A stretch of 60,048 bases of DNA from CALAEC01 sp050692915 (GTDB taxonomy: Bacteria > Actinomycetota > UBA4738 > CALAEC01): contig JBOGVU010000010.1 in NCBI GenBank assembly GCA_050692915.1, forward strand, positions 1-60,048, given 5' to 3'. The position numbers were made by a program, and so were the translations under genes. Below are positions 43,357-51,692 of this stretch, piece after piece. How positions within the stretch are numbered: position 1 is the stretch's first letter; every line of letters begins with the position of its first letter. The notes under the pieces were generated by a model that searched no databases, had not been told where the DNA came from, and saw only the letters and a list, made by a program, of their open reading frames with translations.

Positions 43357-44526
43357 ATGGCCACCAGGAGCACGACGGCGGATGCGAACGCGGAGACGCG
43401 ACGAAGCCTGATCGTCGACTCGCTCCTGGCCGGTGTCCTGGCCGCCCTCCTCACGGTGGCCACGTACTTCGCCTCCCAGCAACAGCCCGCCCGGCGAGCG
43501 TTCGACGTGGGAGCGGCGGCCCTGGTGATCGTCGCCGCCGGATCACTGGCCCTTCGGCGCCGCTTCCCCGTGGCGGTCCTGGCGGTCGTGTTCGGAACGA
43601 TCCTCCTGTACTTCCTGCTCGGATACGACCCGGGCCCCATCTGGGTCACCGTGATCGTGGCGTTCTACACCGCCGTGGTGACGGGGCACCGGGTGGCCGC
43701 GTGGATCGCCGCGGCGGCCGGGTTCCTCGTCTTCCCGTGGCTGGACTTCCTGTTCTTCGACCGGCCCGCTCCCTCGCTGCTGCACGTGGCCGCCCTGGCC
43801 GCCTGGCTGCTGGTGCTCCTGGGTATCGGCGAGGCGGTCCGCATCCGGAGGGAGCGCGCCGCGGAGACGATCCGCATCCGCGACGAGGAAGCGCGGCGGC
43901 GAGCCAGCGAGGAGCGCCTCCGGATCGCCCGGGAGCTCCACGACGCCCTGGGGCATCACCTCTCCCTGATCAACGTGCAGTCCGGCGTGGCCCTCCATCT
44001 GAGCGAGGAGCTCCCGGAGCAGACCCGCAGCTCCCTCTCGGCCATCAAGGAAGCGAGCAAGGAAGCGCTCACGGAGCTCCGTTCCGTTCTGGACATCCTC
44101 CGGCAGGAGGGCGAGCGGGCCCCCCGCTCCCCCACGTCCACCCTGGCCCGGCTGGACGACCTGGTGGGCCAGGCTGCCGCGGCCGGGCTGGAGGTCCGAA
44201 CGGAGAGCGACGGCCGGGTTCGCTCGTTGCCATTCAGCGTGGACATCGCGGCGTTCCGGATCGTGCAGGAGGCGCTGACCAACGTCGCCCGCCACGCCGG
44301 CCCGGCCACCGCCATCGTGCGCCTCGCCTACGGGGACCGAGACCTGACAGTGCAGGTGGATGACGACGGCCGCGGGCCGCAGGCGCCGGCCGGGGCGGGG
44401 AGCGGTAGGGGAATCGCCGGGATGCGGGAGCGCGTCGCCGCCCTGGGTGGAGACCTGGAGGCCGGGCCCCGACCCGGCGGCGGCTTCCGGGTTCGGGCCC
44501 GGCTGCCCCTGGACGGTGCCGGATGA
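43357..44526 (+). CDS. NarL-type sensor histidine kinase
   Basis: The protein has 389 residues with an N-terminal membrane region of four to five TM segments (about 20-155) and a short coiled coil. The HisKA_3 dimerisation helix ERLRIARELHDALGHHLSLI has the phospho-acceptor His195. The ATPase N-box is FRIVQEALTNVARHAG and the G-box VDDDGRG with GRGIAGMRERV. Ligand unknown. The stop overlaps the start of the next gene (ATGA), so kinase and receiver-cyclase are coupled. Confidence 0.9.
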   Translation: MATRSTTADANAETRRSLIVDSLLAGVLAALLTVATYFASQQQPARRAFDVGAAALVIVAAGSLALRRRFPVAVLAVVFGTILLYFLLGYDPGPIWVTVIVAFYTAVVTGHRVAAWIAAAAGFLVFPWLDFLFFDRPAPSLLHVAALAAWLLVLLGIGEAVRIRRERAAETIRIRDEEARRRASEERLRIARELHDALGHHLSLINVQSGVALHLSEELPEQTRSSLSAIKEASKEALTELRSVLDILRQEGERAPRSPTSTLARLDDLVGQAAAAGLEVRTESDGRVRSLPFSVDIAAFRIVQEALTNVARHAGPATAIVRLAYGDRDLTVQVDDDGRGPQAPAGAGSGRGIAGMRERVAALGGDLEAGPRPGGGFRVRARLPLDGAG

Positions 44527-45479
44527 TCCGCGTCCTCCTGGCCGATGACCAAGTGCTTGTGCGCGCGGGATTCCGGGCCCTCCTCGATGCCGAGGCGGAC
44601 ATTGAGGTGGTCGGCGAGGCGGACGATGGCCAGGCGGCCGTTCGGCTGGCCCTCGAGCTGGCCCCGGACGTGGTGCTCATGGACATCCGCATGCCCGGGG
44701 TGGACGGCCTCGAGGCCACCCGGAGGATCGTCCACGATAAGCGGCTGGATCGGACCCGGATCGTTGTCCTGACCACCTTCGACGTCGACGAATACGTGTT
44801 CGAAGCGCTGCGCGTGGGTGCCACGGGCTTCCTGGTCAAGGACACGGATCCGGCCGAGCTCCTCCAGGCCGTGCGGGCGGTGGCCCGCGGCGAGGCCCTC
44901 CTCTCCCCCGGGGTGACTCGCCGGCTGATCTCGGCGTTCGCCGGCGTTGCGGCCGAGCCGCGGCTTCCGCCAGGGTCGGACACCGGCCGGATGCTCGCCA
45001 CCGTCATGTTCAGTGACATCGTCTCGTCGACGGAGCGGGCGGCGCAGATCGGTGACCAGCGGTGGCGGGGCGTGCTTGACCAGCACGACCACCTGGTCCG
45101 CCGGGAGCTGGACCGGCATGGTGGGCGTGAGGTCAAGACGACCGGGGACGGCTTCGTGGCGGTCTTCGACGGGCCCGCCCGGGCGATCCGCTGCGCAGTG
45201 GCAATCCGAGATGCGCTCCAGGCCGAGGGCGTCGAGGTCCGCATCGGCCTGCACGCCGGGGAGGTGGAGCTCCGAGGAGACGACGTTGGAGGGATCGCCG
45301 TCCACATCGGCGCCCGAGTGGCCGGGTCCGCCCACGCCGGCGACGTCATGGTGTCCAGCACGGTGAAGGACCTCGTCGCCGGGTCCGGCATCGGGTTCGT
45401 CGACCGTGGTGAGTACGAGCTCAAGGGGATCCCCGACCGATGGCGGCTGTTCGCCGTCGCGGACGCAGCCGCTCGATGA
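44523..45479 (+). CDS. Response regulator receiver fused to class III adenylate/guanylate cyclase
   Basis: The protein has 318 residues. The receiver (1-120) has acidic pocket D8/D9, phospho-acceptor D54 (VLMDIRMPG) and K106 (FLVKD). From residue about 158 a class III cyclase domain follows: metal Asp165 (VMFSDIVSST) and Asp209 (TGDGF), with Lys205 in EVKTTGDG. The receiver and its linker are strikingly similar to the response regulator encoded next (45520), and the cyclase begins exactly where that protein has its LuxR HTH. Phosphorylation-controlled cyclic nucleotide synthesis is inferred. The cyclase is close to that of the protein at 48421. Confidence 0.88.
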   Translation: MIRVLLADDQVLVRAGFRALLDAEADIEVVGEADDGQAAVRLALELAPDVVLMDIRMPGVDGLEATRRIVHDKRLDRTRIVVLTTFDVDEYVFEALRVGATGFLVKDTDPAELLQAVRAVARGEALLSPGVTRRLISAFAGVAAEPRLPPGSDTGRMLATVMFSDIVSSTERAAQIGDQRWRGVLDQHDHLVRRELDRHGGREVKTTGDGFVAVFDGPARAIRCAVAIRDALQAEGVEVRIGLHAGEVELRGDDVGGIAVHIGARVAGSAHAGDVMVSSTVKDLVAGSGIGFVDRGEYELKGIPDRWRLFAVADAAAR

Positions 45480-45519
45480 TCTCCCCGGATGGCCGGCACT
45501 CGGCCGGTCGAGTGGGTCG

Positions 45520-46182
45520 ATGATTAGGGTGGTCCTCGCCGACGATCAGGTCCTAGTACGGGCGGGATTCCGGTCTTTGCTCGACGCTCAGGAGGACATC
45601 GAGGTGGTGGGCGAGGCCGGCGACGGCCAGGAGGCCGTCCGTCTGGCCAGCGAGCTGGAGCCCGACGTGGTACTCATGGACATCCGGATGCCGGGCGTCG
45701 ACGGCCTGGTGGCCACAAGGAAGATCGCCCAGGACGACCGCCTCGCCGGCGTGCGCGTAGTGATCCTCACCACCTTCGACATCGACGAGTACGTGTTCGA
45801 GGCGATCCGTGCCGGCGCCAGCGGCTTCCTGGTGAAGGACACCGAACCCGAGGAGCTCCTTCAGGCCGTCCGGGTGGTCGCTCACGGCGAGGCCCTGCTG
45901 TCGCCGACGATCACCAGGCGGCTGATCGAGCAGTTCGCCGCGCATTCGAAAGAGCCACGGCCCGACAGCCGCCTGGACCAGCTCACGGAGCGGGAGCGCG
46001 AGGTGATGGCCCTGGTCGGCCAGGGCCTGTCCAACGACGAGATCGCCCGGCGCCTCTTCGTCAGCCCCGCTACCGCGAAGACGCACGTCAGCCGGGCCAT
46101 GGTCAAGCTGGGAGCGCGCGACCGGGCGCAGCTCGTCGTCCTCGCCTACGAGTCCGGCCTGGTCCGTCCGGGGTGGGTGTGA
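45520..46182 (+). CDS. NarL/LuxR-family response regulator
   Basis: The protein has 220 residues from ATG 45520. The receiver has phospho-acceptor Asp54 (VLMDIRMPG) and FLVKD; the C-terminal HTH is LTEREREVMALVGQGLSNDE then IARRLFVSPATAKTHVSRAM. It shares most of its receiver with the preceding receiver-cyclase, indicating a tandem duplication. One kinase probably drives both a transcription output and a cyclic-nucleotide output. It ends 16 bp before tRNA-Val(GAC). Confidence 0.9.
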   Translation: MIRVVLADDQVLVRAGFRSLLDAQEDIEVVGEAGDGQEAVRLASELEPDVVLMDIRMPGVDGLVATRKIAQDDRLAGVRVVILTTFDIDEYVFEAIRAGASGFLVKDTEPEELLQAVRVVAHGEALLSPTITRRLIEQFAAHSKEPRPDSRLDQLTEREREVMALVGQGLSNDEIARRLFVSPATAKTHVSRAMVKLGARDRAQLVVLAYESGLVRPGWV

Positions 46183-46198
46183 GTAGGCCTAGGCTGTG

Positions 46199-46270
46199 TG
46201 GGCGCTGGAGGATTTGAACCTCCGACCTCTTCCGTGTCAGGGAAGCGCTCTCCCCCTGAGCTAAGCGCCC
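46199..46270 (-). tRNA. tRNA-Val (GAC)
   Basis: Acceptor GGGCGCT/AGCGCCC, canonical D-arm, anticodon arm CTTCC-CTGACAC-GGAAG with anticodon GAC, T-arm GGAGG-TTCAAAT-CCTCC, discriminator A. CCA not encoded. Confidence 0.95.
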
Positions 46271-46289
46271 GCATGGGGAATCTTACGAG

Positions 46290-46360
46290 AGGCGGGGACC
46301 GGAATTGAACCGGTGTACGCGGCTTTGCAGGCCGCTGCCTGACCACTCGGCCACCCCGCC
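46290..46360 (-). tRNA. tRNA-Cys (GCA)
   Basis: Acceptor GGCGGGG/CCCCGCC, D-arm with GGCCGAGTGG, anticodon loop CTGCAAA (anticodon GCA), T-arm ACCGG-TTCAATT-CCGGT, discriminator U as usual for Cys. It is the probable first gene of a tRNA-Cys/tRNA-Val unit. Confidence 0.95.
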
Positions 46361-46472
46361 GGGTCATGAATAGGGGGCCCGCAGGCCCCCTTTCGGCACA
46401 AGTCTACCAGGCCCCCCAGCGGTCCGGCCCCACCCATGCAACCGCCAAGAGTCCGAAGACTCCAGCGGCGCT

Positions 46473-47444
46473 TTACACCGTAACGACGACCTTCCCCCTG
46501 GGGTGGCCTTCCGCGAGATACCGGATCGCGTCGGGAGCTTCGATCAAAGGGTACGTCCTGTCGATCACCGGCGTGACCTTGCCGGCCTCGATCAGGTCGG
46601 TCAGGGCCTGGAGGTCCTCCTGCTTCTCCTTCGAGACCAGCCCGCGCAGCCTCTGGCCCACGAACAGAGACAACAGGGGCCCTTGGAGCATCCCGCGGAA
46701 GAAGCCTCCGGTCCAGCGGCCACCCCCGTCGCCTCCGACGATCACGAGGGTCCCCTTCCGGGTAAGGGCGCGGCGCAGCTGTGACAAGGGGCGGCGGCCC
46801 GCCGTGTCGACGATCACGTCCCAGCGCCGCGATCCGTCCGCGAAGTCCTCGCGAGTGTAGTCGATCACGTCGTCCGCGCCGATCGACCGGACAAGATCCC
46901 CTTTCGTGGTGCTGCACAGGCCGGTGACCTCCGCGCCGAACGCCTTCGCGATCTGCACTGTGAGGGATCCCACGCCTCCGGCCGCCCCGATGACCAACAC
47001 GGTCTGCCCCGGCTGCACCCTCCCCTCGTCGCGGATGGCCTGGAGGGCGGTCAGGCCGGAGATCGGCACTGCCGCGGCCTCCTCGAAGCTGAGCCTGGCC
47101 GGCTTCGGAACGAGCTTGTCCGGCCGCGCGATGGCGAGCTCAGCGAGAGAGCCCTCGACGACGCCCATCACCTCGTCGCCGGGCTGGAAGCCCTCGATCG
47201 AGGAGCCGACCGCCTCGACGGTCCCGGCGACGTCCCGGCCCCGGACGGGGACCTTCGGCTTGCGGACGCCGAGGAACAGACGCGCGAAGTACGGGAGGCC
47301 CGTCATGAGGTGCCACACGTCAGGGCCGGAGCCCGCGGCGTGCACCCCGACGAGCACATCCTCCTCGCCGACCACTGGGTCCTCGATGTCCCGGAACTCC
47401 AGCACCTCGGCGGAGCCGTACCGATCCTGAACGATCGCCTTCAT
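46473..47444 (-). CDS. MDR-superfamily NAD(P)-dependent oxidoreductase (quinone reductase-like)
   Basis: The protein has 323 residues; ATG 47444 follows GAGAGGAGAA. The N-terminal GroES-like domain contains VPVRGRDVAGTVEAVG and FQPGDEVMGV; the Rossmann domain has VLVIGAAGGVGSLTVQIAKA. Structural and catalytic zinc Cys residues are missing, as in zinc-independent quinone oxidoreductases. It is divergent from a TetR gene with two operator palindromes between, so it is probably repressed by that regulator. Confidence 0.88.
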   Translation of the reverse strand: MKAIVQDRYGSAEVLEFRDIEDPVVGEEDVLVGVHAAGSGPDVWHLMTGLPYFARLFLGVRKPKVPVRGRDVAGTVEAVGSSIEGFQPGDEVMGVVEGSLAELAIARPDKLVPKPARLSFEEAAAVPISGLTALQAIRDEGRVQPGQTVLVIGAAGGVGSLTVQIAKAFGAEVTGLCSTTKGDLVRSIGADDVIDYTREDFADGSRRWDVIVDTAGRRPLSQLRRALTRKGTLVIVGGDGGGRWTGGFFRGMLQGPLLSLFVGQRLRGLVSKEKQEDLQALTDLIEAGKVTPVIDRTYPLIEAPDAIRYLAEGHPRGKVVVTV

Positions 47445-47473
47445 GATGTTCTCCTCTCGATCGAGGCGGCCTA

Positions 47474-47488
47474 GTGTACACCGTACAC
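47474..47488. promoter_or_regulatory. TetR-family operator 1
   Basis: GTGTAC-ACC-GTACAC, perfect 6-3-6 palindrome, 30 bp before the oxidoreductase start. It shares both half-sites with operator 2. Confidence 0.8.
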
Positions 47489-47505
47489 CATCTCGCGTAT
47501 CCTAG

Positions 47506-47520
47506 GTGTACGTCGTACAC
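47506..47520. promoter_or_regulatory. TetR-family operator 2
   Basis: GTGTAC-GTC-GTACAC, same half-sites as operator 1, centre-to-centre 32 bp (about three helical turns), 47 bp before the TetR start. Confidence 0.8.
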
Positions 47521-47566
47521 TTGTCAAGCCCCGGTCCCGGGCCGGGCTCCTCAGAGAGGAGACGGG

Positions 47567-48247
47567 ATGGCCACGAAGGTCGACATGAAGGCGAGGTCTC
47601 GCGAACCCTTGACCAGGGAGCGGGTTCTGCGCGCCGCCGTCGCCCTGGCCGATGAGAGCGGCGTCGAGTCACTCAGCATGCGCAACCTCGCCGAGCAGCT
47701 CGGGGTCGTGCCGATGGCGCTCTACAAGCACGTGGCCAACAAGGACGAGATGCTCGACGGGATGGTCGACATCGTCGTCTGGGAGATCGATCCGCCGGCC
47801 GGCGGGAACGACTGGAAGAAGGCGGTTCGGCAACGGATCCTCTCGGCCCGCCGAGCGCTCCTCCGCCATCCCTGGGCCTCCCGGGTGATCGAGTCGCGGA
47901 CCAACCCCACGCCCGCCCTGCTCGAGTACATGGATCAGATGATCGGGCTGTTCCGGGCCGGGGGCCTCTCGATCGATCTCACCCATCACGCCATGCACGC
48001 CATGGGAAGCCGGCTGCTCGGATTCTCGCAGGAGCTGTTCGACGACACCGCGGACGCCGATCCGGAGGTGGAGGCGGAGATGTTCGGGGCGATGGCGGAT
48101 ACGTACCCCTCGATCTACGAGCTGTACATGACGGTCACCCACGACGACGCGTCCGTCGTCGGCCAGGGCTGTGACGATCAGTTCGAGTTCGAATTCGCGC
48201 TTGACCTGCTGCTGGAAGGCCTGGAGAGGCTCAGGGTCCGATCGTGA
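47567..48247 (+). CDS. TetR/AcrR-family transcriptional regulator
   Basis: The protein has 226 residues; AGAGGAGACGGG precedes ATG 47567. The HTH reads RVLRAAVALADESGVESLSM then RNLAEQLGVVPMALYKHVAN, followed by a TetR_C-type ligand domain (LLRHPWASRVIESRTNPTPA, THHAMHAMGSRLLGFSQELF). It likely binds the two 6-3-6 palindromes upstream to control itself and the divergent oxidoreductase. Its 3' end overlaps the remnant of a second MDR gene on the other strand. Confidence 0.88.
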   Translation: MATKVDMKARSREPLTRERVLRAAVALADESGVESLSMRNLAEQLGVVPMALYKHVANKDEMLDGMVDIVVWEIDPPAGGNDWKKAVRQRILSARRALLRHPWASRVIESRTNPTPALLEYMDQMIGLFRAGGLSIDLTHHAMHAMGSRLLGFSQELFDDTADADPEVEAEMFGAMADTYPSIYELYMTVTHDDASVVGQGCDDQFEFEFALDLLLEGLERLRVRS

Positions 48248-48310
48248 TGACGAGCTGCCCGGACGCGCCCCTCTCTAGGTAACGTATCGCCGCCGGGACC
48301 TCGCTCGGAC
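48233..48310 (-). pseudogene. 3' remnant of an MDR oxidoreductase gene
   Basis: The minus strand reads EVPAAIRYLERGASGQLVIT then IGP and a stop at 48233-48235, the usual C-terminal end of quinone-reductase-like MDR proteins (compare DAIRYLAEGHPRGKVVVTV in the intact gene at 46473). Nothing upstream continues the protein. The break is about 28 bp from the tRNA-fMet-like 3' half, suggesting truncation by an insertion. Confidence 0.65.
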
Positions 48311-48337
48311 ACCCCCTTTGACCTGCGGTTTCTCTCG

Positions 48338-48383
48338 TTGCGCGGGCTGGATTTGAACCAGCGACCTCTGGGTTATGAGCCCA
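48338..48383 (-). pseudogene. Initiator tRNA-fMet-like 3' half
   Basis: The RNA-sense strand keeps the anticodon arm TGGG-CTCATAA-CCCA (CAT anticodon, GGG:CCC pairs typical of initiator tRNA), variable region, T-arm GCTGG-TTCAAAT-CCAGC, acceptor strand CCGCGCA (A at 72) and discriminator A. The 5' side is not a normal D-arm, although CGCGTCG at the expected end pairs weakly with the acceptor strand. Probably a non-functional half or degenerate copy. Confidence 0.65.
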
Positions 48384-48420
48384 CACAGCCAGCGTCTACG
48401 GGCTCAGGCGACGCGAATGA

Positions 48421-49755
48421 TCACAGCGCCACCGCGAAGAGTCGCCATTCCCCGGGGACGCCCTTCAAGACATGGATGCCACGATCCTCGAAGGATAGCC
48501 CGGACCCGCCTACGAGATCCTTCACGGTCGAGGAGACCAAGACCTCTCCGGGCCGGGCTCCCGCCATCACCCGAGCGGCGATATGGACCGCCAGCCCACC
48601 CACCTTCCCGGCGGTTCGCTCGACCTCCCCGGTGTGGAGACCGCATCGGACTTCCAGGTCGAGCGAGTGTACCGCGTCACCAATTGCTTGGGCACATCGG
48701 ACGGCGCGGGCGGGGCCGTCGAACGTCGCCAGGAACCCATCACCGGCCGTGTCCACCTCCTCACCACGATGCCGCTGGAGCTCCCGGCGGATCGTGGCGT
48801 GGTGGCGTTGCAGCAGATCGCGCCAGCGTCGGTCCCCGAGCTCGGCGGCCCGCTGCGTGGAACCGACGATGTCCGTGAACAGGACGGTGGCAAGCACCCG
48901 ATCCCCCTGGGTGCTCGCGCGCTCCCCCGTAACGAACTCCTCCACCTCATCGAGGATGGCGTCTGCGTCTCCCACGAACGGGAAGTAATCCACGCCCTGG
49001 ACCTCGACGTAACGCGCTCCGGGGATCTGCTCCGCGAGAAAGCGACCCAGCGCCACATCGACCAGCCGATTGCCCGCCCGGTGCAGGATCAAGGTGGGGA
49101 CCCGGATCGAGTCCAGGACGTGCCGGACATCGGACTGCTGCAGCATCCCGCGCATGGTGAGCACGGTGCCTGGGCTGGCGCCCAGTCGCTGGTACCGCGC
49201 CCACCATCGGCGGAAGCTCGCATCGCTGGCCAGGGTGGGGGCCGTCGTCTCCAGCAGGATCCCTCGGCCCCAGCCGTTCTTCAGCTCCCACACGATACGG
49301 TCCTCGAACTCGGGCGACGTCCCGATCGGATAATCGGGCGCCCTGGTGAGGCGGGCGAACGAATTGATCAGGATCAGCGCCTCCGTGCGCTCCGGGTACG
49401 TGGCGGCGAAGAGCATACTCATCAACCCTCCGCCTCCGGACCCCAAGAGGACCGCCTTGCGGGAACCGACGGCGTCCATCACCGCTCGCACGTCGTCCAT
49501 CCACTCCTCGAGCGTCGGGAGCTTCTCGAGAGCCACCGGATCGGACATCCCCGAGCCCCTCTGATCGAAGCAGATCAGTCGGGAGAACGAGGCCAGTCGT
49601 CGGAGGAACCGCTCGAACCCCGGTTCTTCCCACTGAGCCTCGATCGAGTTCCAGAACTCCGCGACGTAGACCAGGTCGGGCGCCGACTCGCCCAGAGCCT
49701 GATAAGCGATATGGAGGCCACCGCTCTCCGCATACCGCGTCTCCGGCGCCTCCAT
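48421..49755 (-). CDS. Alpha/beta-hydrolase-like sensor fused to class III cyclase, hydrolase triad lost
   Basis: The protein has 444 residues and resembles Mycobacterium Rv1900c-type proteins. Residues 1-275 form an alpha/beta-hydrolase fold (LICFDQRGSGMSD, LLFAATYPERTEALILINSF). The nucleophile elbow is G105-S-G-G-G109, so the Ser position is Gly107; the usual Asp is Asn229 and the usual His is Tyr257. Residues 285-444 are a cyclase with metal Asp295 (VLFTDIVGST) and Asp339 (AGDGF). The fold probably senses a small ligand and controls cyclic nucleotide formation. The gene stops at 48421, 38 bp from the tRNA scar. Confidence 0.87.
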   Translation of the reverse strand: MEAPETRYAESGGLHIAYQALGESAPDLVYVAEFWNSIEAQWEEPGFERFLRRLASFSRLICFDQRGSGMSDPVALEKLPTLEEWMDDVRAVMDAVGSRKAVLLGSGGGGLMSMLFAATYPERTEALILINSFARLTRAPDYPIGTSPEFEDRIVWELKNGWGRGILLETTAPTLASDASFRRWWARYQRLGASPGTVLTMRGMLQQSDVRHVLDSIRVPTLILHRAGNRLVDVALGRFLAEQIPGARYVEVQGVDYFPFVGDADAILDEVEEFVTGERASTQGDRVLATVLFTDIVGSTQRAAELGDRRWRDLLQRHHATIRRELQRHRGEEVDTAGDGFLATFDGPARAVRCAQAIGDAVHSLDLEVRCGLHTGEVERTAGKVGGLAVHIAARVMAGARPGEVLVSSTVKDLVGGSGLSFEDRGIHVLKGVPGEWRLFAVAL

Positions 49756-49853
49756 CTCGATCAGCTCAGCCGCAGCAAGCTCGCCTGCCCCCCGCTCAGA
49801 ATGTACGGGCCTCGAGCGTCCTCTCGAACCAGCTTGGCATCAGTCCGCCCCCG

Positions 49854-50234
49854 TCAGACCTCGAAAGCGGGCCCCGAATCAGCATGCCACCACTCCCGGA
49901 ACGACGTGCAGCGGTTCTCCGAATCGAACTCAAGGAGGAAGATTCCGTCGAATCTCGTCAGTTCGCCGGTCTTGCGGTTCACGTACGTGGCTCGACAGTG
50001 AACGATGGCCGGGGTCACCGAGAGGATCGCGCCGCTGAACTGGACGTCTTTGTGGTGCTCGGGGACCAGTGACCAGTAGGCGTGGATGCCCTGGCGCCCA
50101 CGCGCCGCCTCGGCGAACGGTGTCTCCTGGTAGGCGGCATCGTCGGCGAACAGCAACACGGCGGTGTCCGGATCGCCCGTCTGCCAGGCCCGGCCATACG
50201 CGTCGACCCAGCCCTTGAGGATCTCCTCGTCCAC
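49854..50234 (-). CDS. NTF2-like/SnoaL-like protein
   Basis: The protein has 126 residues from GTG 50234, chosen because the domain begins there (VDEEILKGWVDAYGRAWQTG); the upstream in-frame sequence to 50369 lacks family features. It continues TAVLLFADDAAYQETPFAEA, GIHAYWSLVPEHHKDVQF and ends FREWWHADSGPAFEV. Typical cone-fold protein of unknown substrate. Confidence 0.72.
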   Translation of the reverse strand: MDEEILKGWVDAYGRAWQTGDPDTAVLLFADDAAYQETPFAEAARGRQGIHAYWSLVPEHHKDVQFSGAILSVTPAIVHCRATYVNRKTGELTRFDGIFLLEFDSENRCTSFREWWHADSGPAFEV

Positions 50235-50445
50235 GGTGAGAGGCTCTCCCAGTCGATTTCGTGAGGCATCGTAAGACAAATCGGAGTGCAGTCGGGCCGG
50301 CCAGCAGGTCTCACATCTTCGCTTCAACTCGTCCGCACTGTCAGACCTCATGCTCGATGCTTTCCACATGGAGCGGGCACCCGGCCCGGCTGGGCTTGCC
50401 CGTCTGAACCCTGACCGGTGGCGTAGGCTGAAGCCCGGACAGACC

Positions 50446-51153
50446 GTGAGCGACCAAGAGATCCGTGTCCAGGAACGGTTCCGTGGCCCTCCCGACTCGG
50501 CAAACGGGGGCTACGTATGCGGTCTGGTGGCCGGCATCATCGGCGGCGCTGCAGAGGTCACCTTGCGGCGGCCACCTCCGATCGGCAGACCCCTTGTCCT
50601 TCGCCATGACGGAGGTGTCGCCTTCCTCGACGGCGAGGCAGTCGTGGCCGAGGGGGTTTCCGCTGATGTTGAGGTCGAAGCCCCGGAACCCATCGGCCTC
50701 AGAGACGCCGTCGACGCCGCCAGGCGCTACCCGGGCTTCGTCCTCCATCCCTTCCCGACGTGCTTCGTCTGCGGCCCCGAGCGGAACGAGGGCGATGGCC
50801 TCCGCATCTTCCCCGGTCCCGTGACCGGCCGCGAGATCGTCGCGGCGCCCTGGACACCCGACCACACGCTGGCGGGTGCAGACGGCCGGGTCCGGCCGGA
50901 GTTCGTGTGGGCGGCCCTTGACTGCCCGGGGGCCTTCGCCAACGGCTTCCCCCAGATCCCGATGGTGCTCGGCCGGCTCACGGGGCGGCCCGTGGCGGCG
51001 GTCGAGCCTGGAGAGGAATGTGTCGTCGTCGGGTGGTCGGCAGGGGTCGAGGGTCGTAAGCACTTCGCCGGGACCGCCCTGTTCGGAGCTGATGGAGAGT
51101 TGCGGGCAATCGCTCGGGCCACCTGGATCAGGCTGACACAGGCCGAGTCCTAG
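50446..51153 (+). CDS. Hotdog-fold thioesterase-like protein
   Basis: The protein has 235 residues from GTG 50446 (an upstream ATG at 50350 is possible). The segment IRVQERFRGPPDSANGGYVC opens the first hotdog; PTCFVCGPERNEGDGLRIFP and FVWAALDCPGAFANGFPQIP belong to the second, as in uncharacterised double-hotdog acyl-CoA thioesterase-like proteins. Three Cys lie in the CFVCG and DCPG region. Substrate unknown. The following 540 bp (51154-51692) hold only the tRNA-Gly half. Confidence 0.7.
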   Translation: MSDQEIRVQERFRGPPDSANGGYVCGLVAGIIGGAAEVTLRRPPPIGRPLVLRHDGGVAFLDGEAVVAEGVSADVEVEAPEPIGLRDAVDAARRYPGFVLHPFPTCFVCGPERNEGDGLRIFPGPVTGREIVAAPWTPDHTLAGADGRVRPEFVWAALDCPGAFANGFPQIPMVLGRLTGRPVAAVEPGEECVVVGWSAGVEGRKHFAGTALFGADGELRAIARATWIRLTQAES

Positions 51154-51377
51154 CCTGAGCGCCGAAACGACCTACCGGCCTCTCCGTCAGCCCCGCACGC
51201 GGTATACGCCCCACGTGCCCGGGACACCCGTTCAATCCTTGATCCCGCGGTGGAAGCAATGTGATCGAGGCTCCGTGGGCCCGGCTGGCCATTTCGAGGG
51301 CGATTTGGCGCCAAAGTGGGGGCCAATCGCACGGGAGAGAATCTCGGCTCCGAAGGGAATCGCAAGTCAGCAGAGTT

Positions 51378-51423
51378 CTTGAGCGGACGACGGGATTCGT
51401 ACCCGCGACCCCCACCTTGGCAA
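51378..51423 (-). repeat. tRNA-Gly (GCC) 3' half, left direct repeat
   Basis: 46 nt matching the repeat at 52812-52857 at 44 positions. On the minus strand it runs from the anticodon loop TTGCCAA through GGTGG, the T-arm and acceptor strand CGTCCGC to discriminator T. The 5' half is lost after the loop. Candidate att scar left of the TIR-like gene. Confidence 0.8.
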
Positions 51424-51692
51424 TGAGACTGCGATCGTCCACGAGAGTTCGCGTCTGTTCATCTTTCAGATCAGAAAACCACCAGCCAACTGGCGACCGC
51501 CAGCGGATGGCGGCGAACCCACGTGAACGAGGCAACATAGGGCGAGAAATGGGGCGTGAGCCGGCCTCTTGACTGCGTCAGCAACTACCGTCGAGCGTCA
51601 CGGCATCTGCCACGCAGCCTGATCTGGGTCTTGCCGAGCCGTCACCGGGGCCGGTCGGCTTCGCGCTAGCGTTCACGCTACGCGGTCGGTGC

